Notes: a model not told the origin generated them from the letters alone. A stretch of DNA of 64,000 nt from Isoetes taiwanensis (GCA_021234155.1 JAJEKV010000093.1:994001-1058000), one strand, 5' to 3'; positions 10,114 through 19,774 are shown, counted from the stretch's first letter. Made by a program: numbers and translations.

Positions 10114-11545
10114 ACTCGAATTTGGAAAGAAAATGATCTCCAGATCTATTGGTTCATGGAAAAGAAGAAACCTTACCTCGAGGTTTGGCATTCAGGTCTC
10201 CGGATCTAGGTTCTTTCCTAAGAAACATCTTGTAAGATCAGCGTCTCCGTCTGCATCTGAAATAAACATAGACGAGATACTTGGCAAGGCCGAGTTGGTA
10301 GAATCCATCTATGACGCTATGGAGACTAATGAAAATCAGTACAAGGGCTACTCACTTTTTGGCAAGAGCGAGATGCTGAAAAAAGTTGGTCTCATTCGCC
10401 AGAGTGAAACCCACAAGATCACTCGCTACCTTTACATGACTGTGAGCAAAGGCAAATTGTTTGACAGCAAAACGAACTGGATAGGCTACATTGCAGTGGA
10501 TGATTCTGAGGCAACGATGCGTAACATAGCAGTGGTATTCCGGGGCACAATCACCCCAACTGAGTGGTGGAAGGACATTAAGGCAAAGATGACACAATTT
10601 TCATGTGTCAACGAAAAGTGCGGGGTGCACTCAGGATTCAATAGCTTGTATTCATCAAACGATAAAGAAAACCCGTTTGGGGATAAATCCCTCAGTCGTC
10701 AGGTAATCGAGGAGCTTTCTCGTATTAATTCCACTTCCAAAGAGAAAAAGGTGAAAATCACAATAGCGGGGCACAGCTTAGGTGGTGCTCTTGCAGCGCT
10801 GGCTGCCTGTGACATTGGGACCAATTTTGCAGCGCAGCACGACATCCCAGTGAGTGCCTTCACATTCGGATCACCCAGAGTTGGCGACGAATCATTCAAA
10901 CAGATCGCTGAGAAGCATGCTGGCATACTTCGGATTGAGAACGCTGGGGATCTGGTTCCACGTCTTCCACCAACCTTCCCAATTGATGGGTATCGGTATG
11001 TTGCCATTGGTACTCTGCTATCGGTGGATTGGGCAAAATCACAGCATGTGAAGGCTCTTGGTGCCACTATGTTAAGAAATAAGCATGATCTTGAGCTTTC
11101 GATGCATGGAATCTCACTAGAAGCAGGGCTGGTGCAATTAAATGACGAATTGGAGGAGATGGGTAAGATATCGAAATCTTTGTCTGTGAAAAATCTATGC
11201 AACGAACTAATAGAAGGTGGCGGCCAAGAAGCCAGTGATCAATTGGAGTCCATCGAGAGTTTGTTCAAGCATGAAGACGGGGATGAGGATTTAAAGTCTT
11301 TCCATCGCCACCTCCTTGAGTGTGCTTATGTCTGCCGTAGGCGACCGAGTCTACATCCTGCTTCTCGAGACTATGTATTGCTGAATAAGTGGCACGATTC
11401 CCTCGACTCAACATATCATGTCCCTCAACAATGGTGGGTTCATTGTAAAAAGGATGTGCAGTTAGATACAAAAACAGGTAAATGGCTCCCCCGCTTCTCC
11501 AGGCCAAACGATAACCCCATTCCCTCTAATCCAGAGTTTAACTAG
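10031..11545 (+). CDS. Class-3 lipase, DAD1-like phospholipase A1, probably plastid-targeted
   Basis: This is an intronless, uninterrupted 504-codon frame, the best preserved gene in the window. It has the plant PLA1 layout: an NWIGYIAV strand, FRGT (the lipase oxyanion segment), then AGHSLGGALA with nucleophile Ser249. Asp307 follows in NAGDLVPRLP and His352/His359 in HDLELSMH, giving a complete Ser-Asp-His set. The C-terminal VPQQWWVH...GKWLPRF block is typical of DAD1-like PLA1 enzymes. The family cleaves the sn-1 acyl chain of plastid galactolipids or phospholipids, releasing fatty acids for oxylipin signalling or lipid turnover. Residues from Met35 on (ISRSIGSWKRRNLTSRFG, basic, Ser/Arg-rich, few acids) look like a plastid transit peptide, so Met35 (10,133) may be the real start; Met1 and Met20 arise from a 57-bp repeat. 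Exact substrate is not predictable. A broken copy of the 3' end lies just downstream. Confidence 0.9.
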   Translation: MDISLCSNRLRCDTLRIGVMDISLCINRLEFGKKMISRSIGSWKRRNLTSRFGIQVSGSRFFPKKHLVRSASPSASEINIDEILGKAELVESIYDAMETNENQYKGYSLFGKSEMLKKVGLIRQSETHKITRYLYMTVSKGKLFDSKTNWIGYIAVDDSEATMRNIAVVFRGTITPTEWWKDIKAKMTQFSCVNEKCGVHSGFNSLYSSNDKENPFGDKSLSRQVIEELSRINSTSKEKKVKITIAGHSLGGALAALAACDIGTNFAAQHDIPVSAFTFGSPRVGDESFKQIAEKHAGILRIENAGDLVPRLPPTFPIDGYRYVAIGTLLSVDWAKSQHVKALGATMLRNKHDLELSMHGISLEAGLVQLNDELEEMGKISKSLSVKNLCNELIEGGGQEASDQLESIESLFKHEDGDEDLKSFHRHLLECAYVCRRRPSLHPASRDYVLLNKWHDSLDSTYHVPQQWWVHCKKDVQLDTKTGKWLPRFSRPNDNPIPSNPEFN

Positions 11546-11563
11546 AGATTGGTAATTTTAAGA

Positions 11564-11610
11564 AATAAAGAAGCCCATGCTCTTCTACATCACTTGTAAT
11601 TGCTAATAAA
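11564..11610 (+). promoter_or_regulatory. Polyadenylation signals of the lipase gene
   Basis: AATAAA occurs at 11,564-11,569 and again at 11,605-11,610, 20-65 bp after the lipase stop codon. The same downstream region is preserved in the partial duplicate at 12,130-12,200, including the second AATAAA, which supports its being transcribed 3' sequence. Confidence 0.55.
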
Positions 11611-11954
11611 GGCCTCTCATTGGTTTTGCAACATTATTACAAAGGTTTTTCCCCTTAAACCTATAAAAGTGGGGTTTTTTAACCCTGGTAATAATGATCG
11701 ATAGCAAACCATTGACTCGTTGTATTTGCCAGTTTCAAAATCAAATCTAAGCGTGTTTTGTATCTTTAACTTACATTGTATGATAAGTTTCTGCTTGCCA
11801 ATCTCTTGTTCCTAAACTTTTTCGTTCTAATAGGTTTTATAAGGCAATGCATCAACTCGTTTTGGCTTGTAAGTGCATCGGTATAATCTAGAAACATTAC
11901 AACGTTTAATCTAGGCCTAGAACATACCAAATTTTCCTCTTCCCTAACCGTAGG

Positions 11955-12430
11955 TGTTGGTGAATGTGTGGCAAGATTCCCTCAAACCAATATATAATGT
12001 TCCTTCTAACATGCAATTAGACACAACAACAGGCAAATGGCTCCCCCAGCTTCTCTAGGCCAAAAAGAAAACCTCGTTCCCTCTAATCCGGAGTATAACT
12101 AATTCATAATTTTAAGAAATGAAAACTAATGAATAATTTTAAGAAATATAAAAGCACATGCTCGTCTTGCATGATTTGTAATCGTCAATAAAGGCCTCTC
12201 ATTAGTTATGTGGCATTATTACAAAGGTTTTTCCTTTATACCGCAAAGATGGGGTTTTTAACCCTAATAATGGTCTATCAAAAATCATTGACTGACCATA
12301 TATGCCAGTTTTAGAATCAATTCTAAGCATGTTTTGCATCTTTAACTTACATTGCATGATAAGTTTTTGGTTGCCAATACTTGCATTCTAATAGGTTGTA
12401 CAAGTCAATGCCCCAAATAGTTTTGGCTTG
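11955..12430 (+). pseudogene. Partial tandem copy of the lipase 3' end
   Basis: This segment repeats about 11,381-11,870: the last roughly 50 codons of the lipase plus its 3' flank. Shared blocks include GTGGCA-GATTCCCTC, the GCAAATGGCTCCCCC block encoding GKWLP, TAATAAAGGCCTCTCAT, and TTTAACTTACATTG-ATGATAAG. The copy has a short deletion where the WWVH residues are encoded, a frameshift ending in LPQLL-stop, and no catalytic part. It can make no lipase. Whole-gene tandem duplication followed by loss, or a 3'-only duplication, would both explain it. Confidence 0.85.
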
Positions 12431-12889
12431 CGCAGAGGCTCGGAGGCCATGACTTTTTGTAGGGAGGTCGAATGAAGGCAACTTTTGTCCATTGCATAGA
12501 GGATTGGAGCTCTCCAGCTGCTATAGCCGCCGGACTTAGAGTTCGAGCTCCTTCCGCCATAGCCGATTACCTCTGCGTCTTGCCATAGTTGGATGCCGAC
12601 CTAGCCCTTCCTTGACATCTATCATCTTCTCAGCCATGCCTCCACCAAACAAACTTAGAGCTAAGAATCTTACGGTGCCGCAGATTTATGCTGAGTTAGA
12701 TTCCAGCTAGCTGGCAAACCGCAGACGCTTGACCTCCCCCTTGATCAGCTGGCCCATACGTTACCCCATCTTCCGTCTTACTCAACAGTTAAAGCTATAC
12801 CCTTGTGAAGCAACCCGACCAAGTTTTGACTCTTATTAAGTATTATCCTCCTCAGTTGAAGATCGTGGGTGTAGCTAAGCTTATAAGCC
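12431..12889. other. No gene recognised
   Basis: No coding family recognised. Contains TAGCCG-type units near 12,517-12,560 resembling those at 7,770-7,805. Confidence 0.35.
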
Positions 12890-13275
12890 ATGGAAGCACA
12901 ACGAATCATGGAGCCAGCAGTTGCTGCAGATGCCCAAGAGTTAGCAGAGGATAACCCTGAGGATACAGGTATTCAGTATCTTTATTTGGGTTATGGGAAC
13001 TACATCGTGGAAGGACCTACTTTTTTCATACCTTTGTACTCATACGATGAGATCAATCAGAAGTTTGTATGGGAGGACATCACACCTACCTCACTTCCGA
13101 CCTTCGACAGGCCATCGAGCATGAGATGGTGACCCATCTAGATAGATACAAAGCTGAGATGGACAGAAGAATTAACCTTCGCCTAGCACGAGAAGGTCAT
13201 GCCCAGCGGGAGCAGAATGGAGGGTCAATCGTAATCCCGACCTGCCACCCTGGCCCGTGGGAAGAGAAGGCGTAA
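12890..13275 (+). pseudogene. Unrecognised coding-like fragments upstream of H3 pseudogene
   Basis: Two overlapping frames, 12,890-13,132 and 13,069-13,275, look more protein-like than their surroundings. The first starts MEAQRIMEPAVAADAQEL and is acidic. The second has a charged helical run (HLDRYKAEMDRRINLRLARE). Together they could be one protein broken by a frameshift near 13,100, perhaps a retroelement gag, but no motif decides this. They sit directly upstream of the histone H3 remnant on the same strand. Confidence 0.25.
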
Positions 13276-13340
13276 GTATATCGTACGCAAGCCGAGTCCG
13301 AGTTGCCCGACCGCCCCCTCCTGTTACGCCGCCATCTGCG

Positions 13341-13608
13341 CGGAGGCCAAGTACCGTAGCCTTGCGGGAGATCTGTAAGTTTTAGAAGGCCACTGAACTT
13401 CTGATACGAAAGTTGCCTTTTCAACGGCTAGTCTGAGAAATTCCTCAGGAGTTTAGGACTAACCTTCGATTCCAGACTTATGCCATGCTTGCCTTGCAAG
13501 AGGCAGACGAGGACTATATGGTGGCCCTCTTTGAAGATGCCAATCTTTGTGCGATTCATGCGAAGCGTGTTACCATTATGCCAAATCTGGCATGGAGGAT
13601 TAGAGGGA
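13341..13608 (+). pseudogene. Histone H3 pseudogene, missing N-terminal tail
   Basis: One frame carries the H3 core: STVALREI, then [51 protein letters not shown] and RIRG at the end. It is broken by two stops. One is TAG where the H3 core has Gln (after the REI helix start); the other is TGA where it has Arg (after LPFQRLV). About four residues are missing between VTIMP and the final RIRG. The N-terminal tail is not recognisable upstream. Several residues differ from canonical H3 ([22 protein letters not shown]), so the source may have been a divergent H3 variant, though decay could also explain this. The absence of introns fits either an intronless H3 gene or a retrocopy. Confidence 0.85.
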
Positions 13609-13849
13609 ATAAAAGTCGCATTTAATTAAAGTGGGTTAGATATTGACACTTGGGCCTCATGCAAGAAAATTAAACTCATACAGAACAAAACATTTTGCGT
13701 TGAATCATTGATTGAATTCACATCATAGAATAACAACTAGCTCACTTGCATTTCTCATAAAATTTACAAACCACCAGTTAAACTTCTCAAGAATTTCAAG
13801 CACAATACACAAATAATCTTATCTTGCTTCATAGAATGCTCCAGGGATT

Positions 13850-14035
13850 TTTTGGGGGAAGGGCCAGAAGGGGCAAAGGGAAAGGGGTATGGGTAGGGGC
13901 AAAAAGGGAGGGAGGGGCAAAAAGGCAAACATGGCAAAAGGAGGGGGGAAGGGGGGCATGTGGATGGGCAAAGTGGCTAGTAACAAAAGGGCAAAGGGGG
14001 GAGGGGAAGGGGTACGGGCAAAGGGGCAAATGGGC
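13850..14035 (+). repeat. G-rich purine tract with GGGGCAAA-type units
   Basis: About 185 bp consist mainly of runs of 3-6 G separated by A-rich spacers, with recurring GGGGCAAA and GGCAAA units. Many G-runs lie close together on the plus strand, so G-quadruplexes could form. Open frames in all readings here are by-products of the composition. Confidence 0.75.
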
Positions 14036-14200
14036 CTCAAAATATCATCCCATAATTCCCAAAACTTTCTACTATAGTTTTCCATGGCTAGATAACCATT
14101 CGCAAAAATAAATAAAATTAATTAAGATAATTTAAATAATATAATTAATTAGACAATAAATAATTAAACAACTCAAATAATAAATAATTAGATAGGTTTT

Positions 14201-14222
14201 TTCTCGCCTCGCGAGGCGAGAA
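14201..14222. repeat. 22-bp perfect palindrome
   Basis: The sequence around CTCGCCTCGCGAGGCGAG reads identically on both strands over 22 bp (14,201-14,222). It is flanked by very AT-rich sequence on the left and lies about 300 bp upstream of the LINE body. It may be part of that element's 5' region or a chance cruciform. Confidence 0.8.
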
Positions 14223-14699
14223 TGAGCATGATTCCTCCCTACTATGCTCCCCAAGGCTTCAGCTCTTGGAAATGGAAGACTGTATCCAGGGTTCGAATTG
14301 GAGGGGTTCGACCCTGAAAAATTCGGCCATTCTAAAAAATTCCCGATAACCAAAAAATATTCCCGGCGTCTTTTCACGCCATTTTTACAGAAATTTCTAA
14401 GGATTTCCAGCAAATTGCAATATAATTTCATGTATTTCCGGCAGGTATTCTTAATTGCTAGGGCAAATTCTAATTTCAAACCCTGATCTTCTTAAACTTG
14501 CTTCAAGGGAAGCAGTGAGAGGATAATGCAGCATCGAAGCCATCTGAAAGGGCAAAAAGTTTGGCTGAATAATGATCTGACTGTGGAGCAACAGAAGGAA
14601 AGAAAATTATTGTTGGAAGAGGTTCGAAAACTAAAAAATGAAGGCAAGAATGCATACATCATAAATAATCGCATTGTTGTAAGCAATAAAGCATAGGGA

Positions 14700-15530
14700 T
14701 TGGAGGTCCTCAGAATCATGGTTTGGAATGTACATGGACTGACAGAAAACAAGATCCTAAGCAACACAGAGCTTTTTGCAAAGAATGACATTATAGCTTT
14801 CACAGAGACATGGGAGCACGAAACTAACAGATTATTGCAAATTCAGGATTTTGAAATGATTGGTTCTACATGGAATGAAAAAGGCACAAGTCAACGTGGT
14901 TGGGGTGGATTGGCGTGCTATGTCAGGAAGAATTTGATTAAGAATATCACAATCAGCAATACAAGTAAGTACAAACAATATTTATGGCTGAAGCTCCCAA
15001 ATAAAAGCAGGGAAATATATATAGCAATTGTATATTTTGCGCCGCTAGATCCTTATCCATCCAAGGTATATGATCATCCTGAATTAAATTCTAGCGATCC
15101 CTTTGTTTATCTGGCCCCTGACATATGTAAATACAGGGAAAAGGGTGCAGTATTTATAACAGGTGACTTAAATGGCAGAGTTGGCAATAAGCAAGCTTCT
15201 ATATTATCAGGAGAGAAGGACTTATTGTGGCTATTAGAAACCCCAGAGCAAGAAGCGTGGCCCCGTAAGTCATGGGATCCTATGATCAGGAACAGAATGG
15301 GCGAGCATGTTTTGGCTTTATGTGAAGCACTGAATTTGATAATTTACAACGGGATCTCTGCATATCCCTTCTCAGGCAAGCATACATGTTATCAACCGAA
15401 TGGAAGTAGTGTTGTAGACTTGTTACTAGGAGGAGCAGAAGATATGAAATTCATTCACAATCTCACTATTATGGACAGGCAATCAGACTCAGATCATGTG
15501 CCCATATGTTTTGAGGTGGTTCCAGAATAA
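14700..15530 (+). CDS. LINE endonuclease domain (APE-like)
   Basis: The 276-codon open frame encodes an exonuclease-endonuclease-phosphatase fold. Visible landmarks: WNVHGL near the start, FTETW (metal-binding Glu) near residue 32, TGDLNGR (the GDxN motif) around residue 156, and SDHVPICFEV (the catalytic SDH) at the C-terminal end. The family nicks target DNA to prime reverse transcription. The frame shows a TTG first codon; the first ATG follows six codons later at RIMVW, and the frame really continues upstream through a TAG into the leader segment. All key endonuclease motifs look intact even though the polymerase behind it is broken. Confidence 0.85.
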   Translation: MEVLRIMVWNVHGLTENKILSNTELFAKNDIIAFTETWEHETNRLLQIQDFEMIGSTWNEKGTSQRGWGGLACYVRKNLIKNITISNTSKYKQYLWLKLPNKSREIYIAIVYFAPLDPYPSKVYDHPELNSSDPFVYLAPDICKYREKGAVFITGDLNGRVGNKQASILSGEKDLLWLLETPEQEAWPRKSWDPMIRNRMGEHVLALCEALNLIIYNGISAYPFSGKHTCYQPNGSSVVDLLLGGAEDMKFIHNLTIMDRQSDSDHVPICFEVVPE

Positions 15531-15668
15531 ATCATTAACACACCGTGAAAGTGCCTCCAATCGAACCCTCAAAGTAAGATATAAGTCGGCTAGCAAATAT
15601 GAGGAAGCTATAGATGCCGCGATAACGTAAGTCGATGGCCAAATAAGTTTGATGAAAAGAGTAGCACT

Positions 15669-15880
15669 TTGAAGAAAATTATCATGGATAAAGCAGGTGA
15701 GGTATTTGGGTTCTCCAAGCATAATAAATATCATCGTAGCAAGTGGTTTGATCATGAATGCCATGCTGCGAAACAAGATTGCAAACAGGCCCCAAATGAT
15801 GATGCAATCAGGGCACGGTATAGGAATCTAGTAAAAGATAAAAAAAAAGGGTATGGCAGCGCATACACGAGGAAAAGTTA
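15669..15880 (+). pseudogene. LINE linker between endonuclease and polymerase
   Basis: The frame contains the WFDHECHAAKQDCK stretch that sits between endonuclease and reverse transcriptase in this element type. It is out of frame with the parts on both sides; about 120 bp upstream (15,531-15,668) is frameshifted remnant of the same linker. Confidence 0.6.
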
Positions 15881-15889
15881 ATAGAAGAA

Positions 15890-17047
15890 ATTGCAACTGA
15901 CTCAAAAAAGTTTTGGAACAAAACTAAGCAGCATACAGAGATTGGAAATCTTGTAGAAAATGATTTATTACAATGGGTTTCTGAATTGTATAACACTAAT
16001 AGTCCAAGTGATATTGGTTGTGAAGGCGATCCAGTACCAATATTTACAATAATAGATGTGGAACACGCTTTGAAACACATGGCAAATGGAAGAGCTAGAG
16101 ACTCATATGGGATGTGCTCAGAATTGTTTAAATGGGGTGGGCAGAAATTGCACCTAGTTTTAGTGGAAATATGCAATGAAGCTTTACTTACAGGAAGATT
16201 GCCAAGATAATGGAGCACAAACAGAGTAGTGCCGATTCACAAAAATGGTAGCAAAGACGATGTCAGAAATTACAGGACAGTTCTGATAAGTAATGTTTTT
16301 GCAAAACTATTTGCTTCCATGCTGGAAAACAAATTGACAACGTGGGCAGATGAGCACGATGAGAGGGCATATGGACAAGCGAGATTTAGGAGCCAGCACT
16401 CTACATTAGACCATCTTGTGGCCTTAAGAGTTATCGCAGAAGGAGCAAAAGGTTCAGGAAACAAGCGCCACTTTGCATTTGTTGACTTAACAAAAGCATT
16501 CGATCGAATACAAAGAAAAGACATAGCGGCTCGACTTGAAATGCTCCAGGTACCTGCTGAGTTAAGGAATGATGTTTCGTGCTTATATAAAGAAGTATTA
16601 GCTGAGTTGTCATTTCCCTTTAATGGACCAGACCAAATTGCAAACACTATAGGTGTTAAACAAGGGTGCCCGTGTTCGCCTACACTAGAAAATTGGATGA
16701 CCAGATTAGGTGGATTGGGAACCCGGCTAGGGAGATTTGTCATACAATTACTGTTGTTTGCCGATAAAATTGTATTAATATCTAGGTCAGCAGAAGGTCT
16801 GCAGTGTCATTTGGATGTCTTGAAGGAGTTTTGTGATAGTAAACAGATGGAGGTTAATGTGAATAAATCCAAAATTATGGTGGTTGGAGGAAAGGATGAA
16901 ACTGATTTTAAGGTTGGTGATACGACCCTAGAAAAGGTCTCAGAGTATAAATACTTAGGGATTGAGTTCTCAAATAATTACAAATGGAATGCCGCAGCAA
17001 TAAAAAGAGCATCTGGTGGATTAAGAACTTTATATATAGCATGCTAA
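15890..17047 (+). pseudogene. LINE reverse transcriptase with in-frame stop and altered motif C
   Basis: The frame 15,986-16,210 and the frame 16,229-17,047 are in phase, separated by one TAA at 16,208-16,210 just before WSTNRVVPIHK. Reverse transcriptase landmarks follow: NYRTVLIS, QARFRSQHSTLDHL, motif A FVDLTKAFDRI (about 16,475-16,508), GVKQGCPCSPTL (about 16,650-16,685), then LLFADKIVLIS. The last should be the FADD/YADD motif C; the second catalytic Asp is Lys, so the enzyme should be inactive. About 25-30 residues normally found between SPTL and motif C are also shortened or altered. The tail EYKYLGIEFSNN is typical of the family. Confidence 0.85.
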
Positions 17048-17059
17048 ACATATGCCGAG

Positions 17060-17400
17060 CCAATAATTTCTTACATTGGAAATTAAGGAGAATGCTCTAC
17101 AGAGTAAAAATCAGATCTGTAGTATTATATGGAAGCCCAAAAAATTGGTTTGTCACAAAAGAGCTGGGAAAAAATAGAAAAAGTGCAAAAACGATTTTTA
17201 TTAGAGGAACTTGGTGTAAAGCCACGCACACCATATCACATGATGCTTGCCAAAACAAAGTTTATTTCCTCTAGAACTCGAGGCATTGTGTCACACCTGG
17301 ACGATATGTGAACCGGATTAGGGCCATGCCGATGATAGACTTCCTCATCAAGCGCCCTTCAATCTCAATATAGTGGCTGGTTTGGGCATGTGGTGAAATG
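17060..17400 (+). pseudogene. LINE post-polymerase segment, frameshifted
   Basis: Frame 17,129-17,311 carries LSQKSWEKIEKVQKRFL and EELGVKP, the connection region after the reverse transcriptase. It breaks into other frames on both sides; the usual conserved tryptophan/leucine stretch continues in pieces to about 17,400. Confidence 0.6.
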
Positions 17401-17719
17401 GACTAAGAAGTGGATCTGAGATGCCGAATGGCCAACCATAACCGCCAGCCATTTTCGAGGTAATGTATACATTACGTAAAAACAAAATGTTAAAGGTCTA
17501 TGGAGGCTTGATGAAAGTTCTCGATAAAAAGAAGCATTACTATATGATGCATATTAATCCGATGCATGAGTATAAGGAACAAAGCTATTTACTCTCACAA
17601 ATTAGCGTGATTTTAACAGATTCTCATATCTCGAAGTTAGGCTTTCATCTCATCATCTACGCATTGAAACGGGTAGATGGGATGGGACACCAATACACCA
17701 GAGGTTTTGTTATAGTTGT

Positions 17720-17944
17720 TTGGAGCTAGAAGTTGAAACAGAGGAACATGCACTTCTATATTGTCCAGCATATGCACATATACGTGCTAAGCACAATATT
17801 GATGTTACAGATTTATACCCATTTTTTAATCTACCGCCGTGTAATCTGAGCACTTATATAAAAGAGGTCTTTAAAGAAAGAGAGGAAATTTTAGAGCTCT
17901 TTATACATGCTCATTTGATTGAAGCCAGTGGTGCACTAGACTAG
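17720..17944 (+). pseudogene. LINE C-terminal zinc region
   Basis: The frame has ETEEHALLYCPAYAHIR, matching the family's C-x2-C...ETxxHxLLxCPxY zinc-binding block (the first cysteines lie just upstream in another frame, near GFVIVVWSLE). It ends in EASGALD with a natural-looking stop, followed by the 3' tail with GCCTGGGGGCC and the A-rich end. Confidence 0.65.
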
Positions 17945-18010
17945 TGCTTTGAACATGTTGTAAATTTTGCCATAAAGGCCTGGGGGCCTAAATGGCTTGA
18001 TCAATATATT

Positions 18011-18429
18011 TAATTTAATTTAAAAAAAATCCCTGGAATCTCTGCATTCTTGAAACCCCATCATTTTTGCATTCTTGAAACCTCATCAATTCTGTTAGGC
18101 CAATAAACTCGATCCAGGCCGAAACAACTGAACCCTCTCACACTTATGATGAAGCCATATATAGGCGAAAAGGATCATGGTAGGGTTTCGGACCTGTGTA
18201 TATCTAAGCAAATGATGCTAGCACATCGATGTATCTTGGCTATTTTGGCCTGCAGAAGAATGTATCTCTCAGCTGCGGGGACCGGCGCCTCACAGCATCT
18301 GGCGTAGGAGCAGTATCTGGCGTCTCATAGTAGCAGAAGCAGTATCAGTATTAAGTCGCAAGTCTTTACCTTACCATACTCTCTCTCTTTGTGTCCAGCC
18401 GCATCACCATATTAGAATATTGAGGATCC
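18011..18429. other. No gene recognised
   Basis: Sequence after the LINE tail, starting with a short direct repeat (GCATTCTTGAAACC at about 18,042 and 18,069). No coding family recognised. Confidence 0.4.
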
Positions 18430-19190
18430 GCTCAAGATCTGCCATAGCAAGCTGCCTTCACTCCCTTCCCTACCCTGTTGATGCAGTCTCCTACTATGCT
18501 TGATGGTTTCTGCAGTATCGGGTTGGAAGAAGGAGCCAGTCTGGAGGAGCGCTGCCTGGTTTGGCATCTGCTATAACTCCAAGGACATATTACATCTAAT
18601 GAGAGGCGGAAGGCTCTGCCCTCTGCTCCACGGCAGCTCCACAACCAGAAGGTAGAATTAATGGTAGAAGGCCATTCCACACCACCGGATCTATCAGAAG
18701 ACCAAATAGAACCTGGCACAGATGAAGCTAGCTATGATTTTCAACCCTTTCACTTTCCCTGCCTGAATTCCACTCATCAATGTTCCAAATCCGTGAGGCG
18801 GGAAGGCAAACTCAACATAAATCTGCTTGAGCCCGACATAAAAGTTGTCGAGGTTCTCCCGGGTCATGGCACGGGGCCTAGCTACATCTAGGGTTTCTGC
18901 ACTCTTGAGTGCAACTTCGGGGTGTCTTTGCTTAAAAAGCTTCCACCACTTACTGCCTGGCACTCCAGATATCCCACAAGACCCCCCTGCTCTAGCCATC
19001 TCTGCTGCCTTTTCCTTGACAGCAGATAGGGTAACTCCCATTCCTTGCTCTGCCATGCTAAGGGCCCAATTAACTAGCTCCTCCTCTTGGAGAGTTGTCA
19101 ATATTTGTAGATGGTTTGTTTGCTTGTGGGTTGTTCGACCATATAGCCAATCTCGAATTGTGGATTCTGGTATACCAGACTTTCCCGAAA
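18430..19190 (-). pseudogene. Pogo/CENP-B-like transposase, body fragment
   Basis: Reading down from about 19,190: SGIPESTIRDWLYGRTTHKQT (end of the first helix-turn-helix), LQEEELVNWALSMAEQG, then SKWWKLFKQRHPEVALKSAE (CENP-B-type DNA-binding half) and MTRENLDNFYVGLKQIY. This is followed in a shifted frame by IWNIDEW, the region of the first catalytic Asp of pogo DDE domains. Beyond about 18,760 no DDE motif is convincing. The part encoding the first 40 residues is not upstream of this fragment but lies inverted at 20,463-20,571. The protein is therefore split and dead. Confidence 0.65.
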
Positions 19191-19440
19191 ACTGAGCAAG
19201 CTTGCGATTCTTCCGCCTCCCAACATCTGAAGCAATAGACTCTGAGGAATATACAACTGAACATGTTCACCAAATTGGGCACAATGGGGGACCGTTTCTT
19301 GGCTATAAAAATCTAGCCAAGCGGCATAGTCTGGGTTAGTCTGCATGTTGGCGATGAAGTCTACCTTTTGGAGGAGATATGGGTGAAGGAACTTGAAAAG
19401 GAATCTGGGGATCCAGCGCTCTCCATCGGCATACCATTAA
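19191..19440 (-). pseudogene. Unrecognised coding-like fragment next to pogo body
   Basis: On the minus strand a frame from about 19,430 to 19,190 reads protein-like (FLFKFLHPYLLQKVDF, then AAWLDFYSQETVPHCAQFGEH). It joins the pogo fragment at the inversion breakpoint. I do not recognise the family; it may be retrotransposon gag sequence that arrived with the rearrangement. Confidence 0.3.
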
Positions 19441-19772
19441 AGGCCGAATAAGAAAAGAGGAAGGCGCTGAGATGAATAGCAAAAGTGAAATCCTAAAATG
19501 AAACTTCTTAAATAGGCTGACTTCAGCATTTATTAGAAAAAATATTTTATTTTAATAATAATTTAATTTATTATTATTATTATCCCCCAACCCCCAACTT
19601 TTTATATAACAAATGTGGTAGTAAGCAAGATACTTAAGCATATATACTTGAAAATTTATATTTATACAAAAAGCGTACAATGGTTTTACAAACAAGTAGG
19701 TGATATCCATTTTATGGATTATAAGTCGCATTTGATTTAAGTGGTTCGTATGTCATTCCCACAACAAAGGGG

Positions 19773-19774
<2 letters not shown>
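19441..19774. other. AT-rich non-coding stretch
   Basis: Contains TTAATAATAATTTAATTTATTATTATTATTA-like low-complexity sequence at about 19,545-19,585 and no gene. Confidence 0.5.

Larger units (their letters stand above)
14526..18010 (+). mobile_element. LINE (non-LTR retrotransposon), inactive
   Basis: The order is: a short leader protein part (14,526-14,693), apurinic-type endonuclease (14,700-15,530), a linker, reverse transcriptase (15,900-17,047), a post-polymerase segment (17,060-17,400), a C-terminal zinc region (17,720-17,944) and an A-rich tail near 18,005. The leader (LTVEQQKERKLLLEEV...) ends in TAG and is in the same frame as the endonuclease. The body is interrupted by stops and frameshifts, and the polymerase active-site box is altered, so the element cannot move on its own. 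The duplication that builds copy B starts inside it at 16,767. Its clade is not determined; the C-terminal zinc region is unlike the commonest plant L1 type. Confidence 0.85.

Noticed and set aside
13819-14111. Four overlapping open frames on both strands (Gly/Lys-rich or Pro-rich)
   Set aside because: All fall in the G-rich tract and result from its composition.
14286-14310. GGGTTCGAATTGG, resembling a tRNA/SINE B box
   Set aside because: No A box at the right distance and no cloverleaf can be drawn; GTTCGA occurs twice nearby by chance or simple repetition.
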